From: Paracoccus yeei ATCC BAA-599
Lineage (GTDB): Bacteria > Pseudomonadota > Alphaproteobacteria > Rhodobacterales > Rhodobacteraceae
Reading direction: 5' to 3'
Assembly (NCBI RefSeq): GCF_000622145.1
Contig: NZ_JHWH01000020.1
Location: 1 to 64,000 of the forward strand
Length of the DNA stretch: 64,000 nucleotides
Shown: positions 60,271 through 64,000 of the stretch, one piece after another
How positions within the stretch are numbered: the stretch's first letter is position 1
How the letters are laid out: every line of letters begins with the position of its first letter
Notes under the pieces: model-generated
The model's input: the letters and a program-made list of their open reading frames with translations, nothing else
Told to the model about the DNA's origin: nothing
Database searches by the model: none
Made by a program: the position numbers and the translations under genes

Positions 60271-60753
60271 TCAGATCGGTTGGAAGCCGAGCGCCGCGCG
60301 GAAGCGGTTCTTGACATAGCTGCCGTCGCGCGGCGGCAGGACGCGCGGCGCTTCCGCCGCGGCGATCTTGATCACCGCCAGTTTGACGCCGTCGCGTGTC
60401 GCAAGCTGCCGTTGCAGGTCCGTCACGCCATCCAGGTCGGTGATGCGTGCCGTCCAGGAAAAGCCGCAGGCGGCGGCCACGCGATCGAACTCGAGACCTC
60501 GGCCGGCGTGGCTGACCTGCATCCCCGTCTCGCCGAAATGGCCGTTGTCGAGGATGGCGACAGTCAGGTTCGGCGGGTTCTGCACCGCCACCGTCGCCAG
60601 CGCGCCGAAACCCATCAGCGCCTCGCCGTCGCCCGTCACCACCAGGACGGATCGGTCGGGCTGCGCCCTGGCAAGCCCCAGTCCGGTCATCACGGCCGAA
60701 CCCATCGCCGCCCACAGGGAGTAATTGTTGTCGTGGTCGCCTGCCGCCATCAC
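60271..60753 (-). CDS. ThDP-dependent decarboxylase beta-subunit-like protein, 5'-truncated
   Basis: A 160-residue C-terminal thiamine-diphosphate domain, like sulfopyruvate or phosphonopyruvate decarboxylase beta subunits. The ThDP/Mg motif runs from GDGEALMGFGALATV to AILDN. The same frame continues upstream of the ATG as GLGSAAYDV, which belongs to the family, so about 10-25 N-terminal residues are missing or altered; family resemblance ends near 60790, just 40 nt from tRNA-Leu. The alpha subunit is absent. It is therefore probably a remnant, though the reading frame is open. Confidence 0.65.
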   Translation of the reverse strand: MMAAGDHDNNYSLWAAMGSAVMTGLGLARAQPDRSVLVVTGDGEALMGFGALATVAVQNPPNLTVAILDNGHFGETGMQVSHAGRGLEFDRVAAACGFSWTARITDLDGVTDLQRQLATRDGVKLAVIKIAAAEAPRVLPPRDGSYVKNRFRAALGFQPI

Positions 60754-60828
60754 GTCATAGGCCGCCGATCCCAGGCCATCGGCACATCGCTGTGTGAAAC
60801 AAGGCCCGCCGTGCGACAGGCCGTTTCT

Positions 60829-60912
60829 TGGTAGGGGTTATCGGACTCGAACCGATACTCCGTTAGGAAGCAGATTTTGAGTCTGCCGCGTCTACCATTC
60901 CGCCAAACCCCC
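60829..60912 (-). tRNA. tRNA-Leu (anticodon CAA)
   Basis: An 84-nt cloverleaf on the minus strand. The acceptor stem pairs GGGGGTT with AACCCCT, the anticodon stem GCAGA/TCTGC encloses CTCAAAA with anticodon CAA, a variable arm follows as in class II tRNAs, the T-arm contains GGTTCGAGTCC, and CCA is encoded. It reads UUG leucine codons. A truncated enzyme gene begins just beyond its 3' end, a usual site for integration or deletion events. Confidence 0.93.
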
Positions 60913-60980
60913 AAGCGCGCCCCTGCGGGCCCGTCGCATCTCGCCTAAGACCCAGGGCGGGAATTTGCAAGAGCCCGCGC

Positions 60981-61931
60981 TCAGGCCCGGCCCAGCTTCT
61001 TCAGTCGCGCTTCGCGCAAGGCGGCGAAATCGTCGCCCGCGTGATAGGACGACCGCGTCAGCGGCGTCGCGGACACCATCAGGAAGCCCTTGCCATAGGC
61101 GGCCTTTTCATAGCTGGCGAATTCTTCCGGGGTGACGAAGCTTGCCACCCGGTGGTGCTTGGGCGTCGGCTGCAGGTACTGGCCGATGGTGATGAAATCC
61201 ACGTCCGCCGCGCGCATGTCGTCCATCACCTGCAGGACCGACTGCCGGTCCTCGCCCAGGCCGACCATGATGCCCGACTTGGTGAACATCGCCGGGTCGA
61301 GCTCCTTGACCTTTTGCAGCAGCCGCAGCGAATGGAAATAGCGCGCGCCGGGCCGCACCTCGGGGTAAAGCCCCGGCACGGTTTCCAGGTTGTGGTTGAA
61401 GACGTCGGGCCGCGCCTCGACCACGGTTTCCAGCGCGCCGGGCTTCGACTTCAGGAAGTCGGGCGTCAGCACCTCGATCGTCGAGGACGGAGAGCGGTGG
61501 CGGATCGCGCGGATGGTCTGGGCGAAATGCTCGGCCCCGCCATCGTCCAGGTCGTCGCGGTCGACCGAGGTGATCACGACATGCTTCAGCCCCAGCTTGT
61601 GCACCGCATGGGCCACGCGGCCCGGTTCGAACACGTCCAGCGCGTTGGGCTTGCCGGTCGCCACGTTGCAGAAGGTGCAGCCGCGGGTGCAGATCTCGCC
61701 CATGATCATCATGGTGGCGTGGCCCTGGCTCCAGCATTCGCCGACGTTGGGGCAGCCGGCTTCCTCGCAGACCGTGGACAGGCGGTTTTCGCGCAGCAGG
61801 TCGCGGGTCTGCTTGTAGCCTTCCGAAGTGGGCGCCTTGACGCGGATCCAGGACGGTTTCTTTGGCTGTTCCTGATCGGGCCGGTGGGCCTTTTCGGGAT
61901 GGCGTTGCTCTGGCATCCGAAGATCGCGCAA
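60981..61931 (-). CDS. lipA: Lipoyl synthase
   Basis: A 316-residue radical-SAM enzyme that inserts sulfur into octanoyl-ACP/protein to make lipoate. The auxiliary cluster cysteines are C55, C60 and C66 ([15 protein letters not shown]) and the radical-SAM motif is C81-x3-C85-x2-C88 (CTRGCTFC). The conserved end [10 protein letters not shown] is present. The TTG at 61931 is preferred as start because AAAGGA lies 7 nt upstream, while the ATG at 61916 has no ribosome site. A housekeeping gene, so the replicon is important to the cell. Confidence 0.95.
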   Translation of the reverse strand: MRDLRMPEQRHPEKAHRPDQEQPKKPSWIRVKAPTSEGYKQTRDLLRENRLSTVCEEAGCPNVGECWSQGHATMMIMGEICTRGCTFCNVATGKPNALDVFEPGRVAHAVHKLGLKHVVITSVDRDDLDDGGAEHFAQTIRAIRHRSPSSTIEVLTPDFLKSKPGALETVVEARPDVFNHNLETVPGLYPEVRPGARYFHSLRLLQKVKELDPAMFTKSGIMVGLGEDRQSVLQVMDDMRAADVDFITIGQYLQPTPKHHRVASFVTPEEFASYEKAAYGKGFLMVSATPLTRSSYHAGDDFAALREARLKKLGRA

Positions 61932-61970
61932 GGTCTAGTCCTTTCGGTCGCGGCTGGAGCGAAAGATAAC

Positions 61971-61988
61971 CCTTCGGCCGGCCGAAGG
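61971..61988. repeat. Perfect palindrome between eutH and lipA
   Basis: CCTTCGGCCGGCCGAAGG, an 18-bp perfect palindrome. On the minus strand it is followed by GGTTATCTTTC, so it could be a modest terminator for eutH ahead of lipA, or a protein-binding site. Confidence 0.45.
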
Positions 61989-62083
61989 CAACGCCGGCGT
62001 GGCGGGCCGAAAGGGGGCCGCGGATTTCGTCGCCCGGCAGGAAACGCCTTGGCCCTGCCGGGGGATTTTGCGTGGGGCGGGCG

Positions 62084-63277
62084 CTAGCCCGCCTCGGCCG
62101 CCGCAACCCGGGCCTGGCCCTGCAGCCGCATCGCGATGGCAAAGCCGGCGATGCCGCCTGCCAGCTTGCCCAGCAGCAGCGGCAGGATGATCGTCGGCTG
62201 GAAATTGGCCGAGAACGCCAGGTGATCGCCGAACATGAAGGCGCCGCAGACTGCAAAGGAAATCACCAGGACCTTGTCGCGCGGCGGCATGTCCTTGACC
62301 AGCCGGAACATGGCCAGCACGTTCGCCGCCGCCGCAAGCAGCCCGGCCGTGCCCGCCGAGGAAAGGCCCAGCCGCGCCCCGACCCATTGCATGGGCCGTT
62401 GCAAAAAGCGGTTCATCAGCCAGCCCATCGGAAAAGCGCCGCACAGCATGATGCCGATATAGCCCGCGATCTCGAGCGCGCGGAACTGGTCCTCGGCATC
62501 GGCGATGATCGGGGCGAAGCCCCAGTGGCCGAAGACGCGGGTGAAGAAGCCGGTGAAATACTCGACGATCGAGAACACCAGGACCAGCGTGATCGCGGCA
62601 TACATCACCCGGCCGAAGCCCAGGAACAGCCGGATCATCGCCTTGGGAAACAGCTTCAGGCAGGTCGCCAGCACCAGGCAAAAGACGATCAGGGGCGCGA
62701 TGTTGCGCATGACCTGCAAGGTGTTCATCGCCAGCGCATGGGTGGCCTCGCCGGTGGCGGCGATCTCGGGGCGGACGGCGATGCCCATGACCCCCAGCGC
62801 CAGGCAGGACACCAGGACGCCGACGGGAATGGCCAGCACGCCGCACATGATGCCGACGGCCATGTATTGGTGGTCGTCCTTGTCCAGCATGGCAAGGCCC
62901 ACGGGGATCGTGAAGATGATCGTCGCCCCGGCCATGAAGCCGGTGACCGAGGCCATGATCCAGCCCTCCTGGCTTTGTGCCAGCGCCCTGGCCAGCTGGT
63001 AGCCGCCCATGTCCACCGCGATGATCGAGGTCGCGGCCATGGCCGGATCGGCGCCGACCGCATGGAACAGCGGCCCCGCCACCGCGTCGACGAAGGCCGA
63101 CAGATAGGGGATCGAGGCCATGATCCCCGCCACCGGGATGAAGATATAACCGATGGCATGCAGCCCGGCGCTGAACTCGCGCCCCAGCGGGCTGTCGCTG
63201 TCGACGATCGAGGCGATGGCCCCGATCACCGCGCAGATCATGATGATGTAGATGACGAATGTCCCGATCTGGGCCAT
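62084..63277 (-). CDS. eutH: Ethanolamine transporter EutH-like
   Basis: A 397-residue membrane protein with about ten segments; AVDMGGYQLARALA, MLDKDDHQYMAVGIMCG and FGDHLAFSANFQP are EutH signatures. EutH brings ethanolamine across the membrane at low concentration. No other eut gene is in view. GGGAGGA precedes the ATG. The upstream gene in the same direction is an aldonolactone-oxidase-like flavoprotein, with a hairpin between. Confidence 0.9.
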   Translation of the reverse strand: MAQIGTFVIYIIMICAVIGAIASIVDSDSPLGREFSAGLHAIGYIFIPVAGIMASIPYLSAFVDAVAGPLFHAVGADPAMAATSIIAVDMGGYQLARALAQSQEGWIMASVTGFMAGATIIFTIPVGLAMLDKDDHQYMAVGIMCGVLAIPVGVLVSCLALGVMGIAVRPEIAATGEATHALAMNTLQVMRNIAPLIVFCLVLATCLKLFPKAMIRLFLGFGRVMYAAITLVLVFSIVEYFTGFFTRVFGHWGFAPIIADAEDQFRALEIAGYIGIMLCGAFPMGWLMNRFLQRPMQWVGARLGLSSAGTAGLLAAAANVLAMFRLVKDMPPRDKVLVISFAVCGAFMFGDHLAFSANFQPTIILPLLLGKLAGGIAGFAIAMRLQGQARVAAAEAG

Positions 63278-63301
63278 GATGTGTCCTCCCTTATGGTTGA
63301 G

Positions 63302-63323
63302 GGGCGGGCCTCCCGTCCCGCCC
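63302..63323. repeat. Inverted repeat between the flavoprotein gene and eutH
   Basis: GGGCGGG and CCCGCCC around an 8-nt loop. On the minus strand it lies between the oxidase stop and the eutH ribosome site and has no T-tract; possibly an mRNA-stabilising hairpin. Confidence 0.35.
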
Positions 63324-63335
63324 GCGCCGGCGCCG

Positions 63336-64000
63336 TCAGCGGAACAGCTGCGACAGATGGTCGTTCAGGTAGACGCCCTGCGGGTCCAGCTTGCGGCGCA
63401 ATGCGCGGAAATCCTCGGCCCTGGGATAGATTGCCGTCACGTCCTCGCCGGTCAGGAAATGCATCTTGCCCCAATGCGGCCGGGCGCCATAGCCGCGCAG
63501 GATGCGGTCCACGGCGCGCAGATAGTCCCAGTAGTCCTTGCCCGGCTCGCCCGAGACCGAGACCGTCACGCTGTCCTGGCGATGGAACGGGCTCATCCAG
63601 GCCTCGTCCCCGGCGGTGAAGCGGTATTCGATGGGATAGATCGCCTCGGGAAAATCCTCGAGCATCAGCCGGCGCACGGCGCGCACCGCGTCCTTGCCGT
63701 GTTCGCGCGGCACGGCATATTCCAGTTCGTGGAAGTTCGCGACATATTCGATGGGATAGACGTCCGCGCTGTAGGCGACCTTCTCGAACTCGGCCTCGAA
63801 GGGCTCCTCCTCGGTGATGTCCATCACTTTCATCTCGCAGACGTCGGTGGTGCGGCCGGATGTCGAGGTCGCCGCCGTGTCGGGCAGGCAATAGCAATGC
63901 CGGCTTTCCTCGTAAGGGCACCAGAAGAAACTGAAATGCCGGTGCTTTTCGGCCAGTTCGTCATGCATCTCCATGGCGGATTCGAAATCCTCGCGCCAGA
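63336..64000 (-). CDS. Aldonolactone oxidase-like FAD enzyme, partial (5' end beyond window)
   Basis: The last 221 codons of an FAD-linked oxidase of the D-arabinono-1,4-lactone/L-gulono-1,4-lactone oxidase family. The frame stays open to the window edge (WREDFESAMEMHDEL). The C-terminal signature is RPHWGKMHF, followed by YPRAEDFRALRRKLDPQGVYLND. The FAD-binding domain lies outside the window. These enzymes oxidise sugar lactones or alditols. Stop at 63336, 58 nt before eutH. Confidence 0.87.
   Translation of the reverse strand, partial: WREDFESAMEMHDELAEKHRHFSFFWCPYEESRHCYCLPDTAATSTSGRTTDVCEMKVMDITEEEPFEAEFEKVAYSADVYPIEYVANFHELEYAVPREHGKDAVRAVRRLMLEDFPEAIYPIEYRFTAGDEAWMSPFHRQDSVTVSVSGEPGKDYWDYLRAVDRILRGYGARPHWGKMHFLTGEDVTAIYPRAEDFRALRRKLDPQGVYLNDHLSQLFR

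Noticed and set aside
60957-60978. Terminator after lipA
   Set aside because: Only a 5-bp GC stem with a long loop and no T-tract can be drawn, too weak to call.
1-64000. CRISPR arrays, insertion sequences, integrases or phage genes
   Set aside because: No regularly spaced repeats and no transposase, integrase or phage structural motif were found in any frame.

Overview
The window is a 64 kb, high-GC, gene-dense piece of an alphaproteobacterial secondary replicon. Gene content and protein style point to the Rhodobacteraceae, most likely Paracoccus or a close relative; this is inference, as no rRNA or other marker is present. A complete repABC partition/replication cassette (about 5.3-8.7 kb, minus strand) with two parS-like palindromes and a counter-transcribed RNA gene shows a RepABC replicon. 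A tRNA-Leu(CAA), lipA and metE on the same molecule suggest a chromid or second chromosome rather than a dispensable plasmid. No transposase or CRISPR array is visible.

Layout. 0-3.7 kb: aromatic ring-cleavage genes (intradiol dioxygenase, muconate cycloisomerase-like enzyme, GST) and a LysR regulator. 4.0-5.1 kb: tetR-yciI operon ending in a broken tag remnant. 5.3-9.6 kb: repABC, ctRNA and an AbrB/VapC toxin-antitoxin pair. 9.8-26 kb: a catabolic island with dppBC-(DF), a C-S lyase-like PLP enzyme, an Asp/Glu-racemase-family enzyme, hyuA, hyuB, an MmgE/PrpD protein, an MFS transporter, a GntR regulator, a Tat-exported peptide-type binding protein and an M20 amidohydrolase. 26-31.3 kb: a minus-strand operon of a second C-S lyase, GntR regulator, persulfide dioxygenase, DUF442-SQR fusion and TauE-type exporter. 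31.4-35.6 kb: divergent aapJ-aapQ, then an aapM fragment joined to a tautomerase fragment, then an AbrB-type membrane protein. 35.8-42.9 kb: LprI-like protein, LysR/CoA-transferase/acyl-CoA dehydrogenase, LysR/nucleobase deaminase/NCS2 permease. 43-46.3 kb: metE, interrupted by an in-frame amber codon, and divergent metR. 46.2-47.5 kb: truncated scfR-like and prpB genes. 47.5-54.7 kb: tcuAB with an Fbp-type ABC transporter and a divergent GntR. 54.8-64 kb: DUF305, DUF421, nitronate monooxygenase-like, M42 peptidase, TrxR-like, DUF892, a truncated ThDP enzyme next to tRNA-Leu, lipA, eutH, and a partial aldonolactone-oxidase-like gene at the edge.

How the parts may work together. The 9.8-31.4 kb region reads as a system for taking up a peptide- or amide-like sulfur compound (Dpp transporter, Tat-exported binding protein), hydrolysing amide or ring bonds (M20, HyuAB), cleaving C-S bonds (two related PLP lyases), and disposing of the sulfide (SQR, persulfide dioxygenase, TauE). 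Short palindromes sit in the promoter regions of these units and of the tcu operon, next to GntR genes, so common or parallel GntR control is likely. At least four scars (tag, aapM/tautomerase, scfR/prpB, ThDP enzyme) and the metE amber codon show that this replicon is losing genes without visible insertion sequences.
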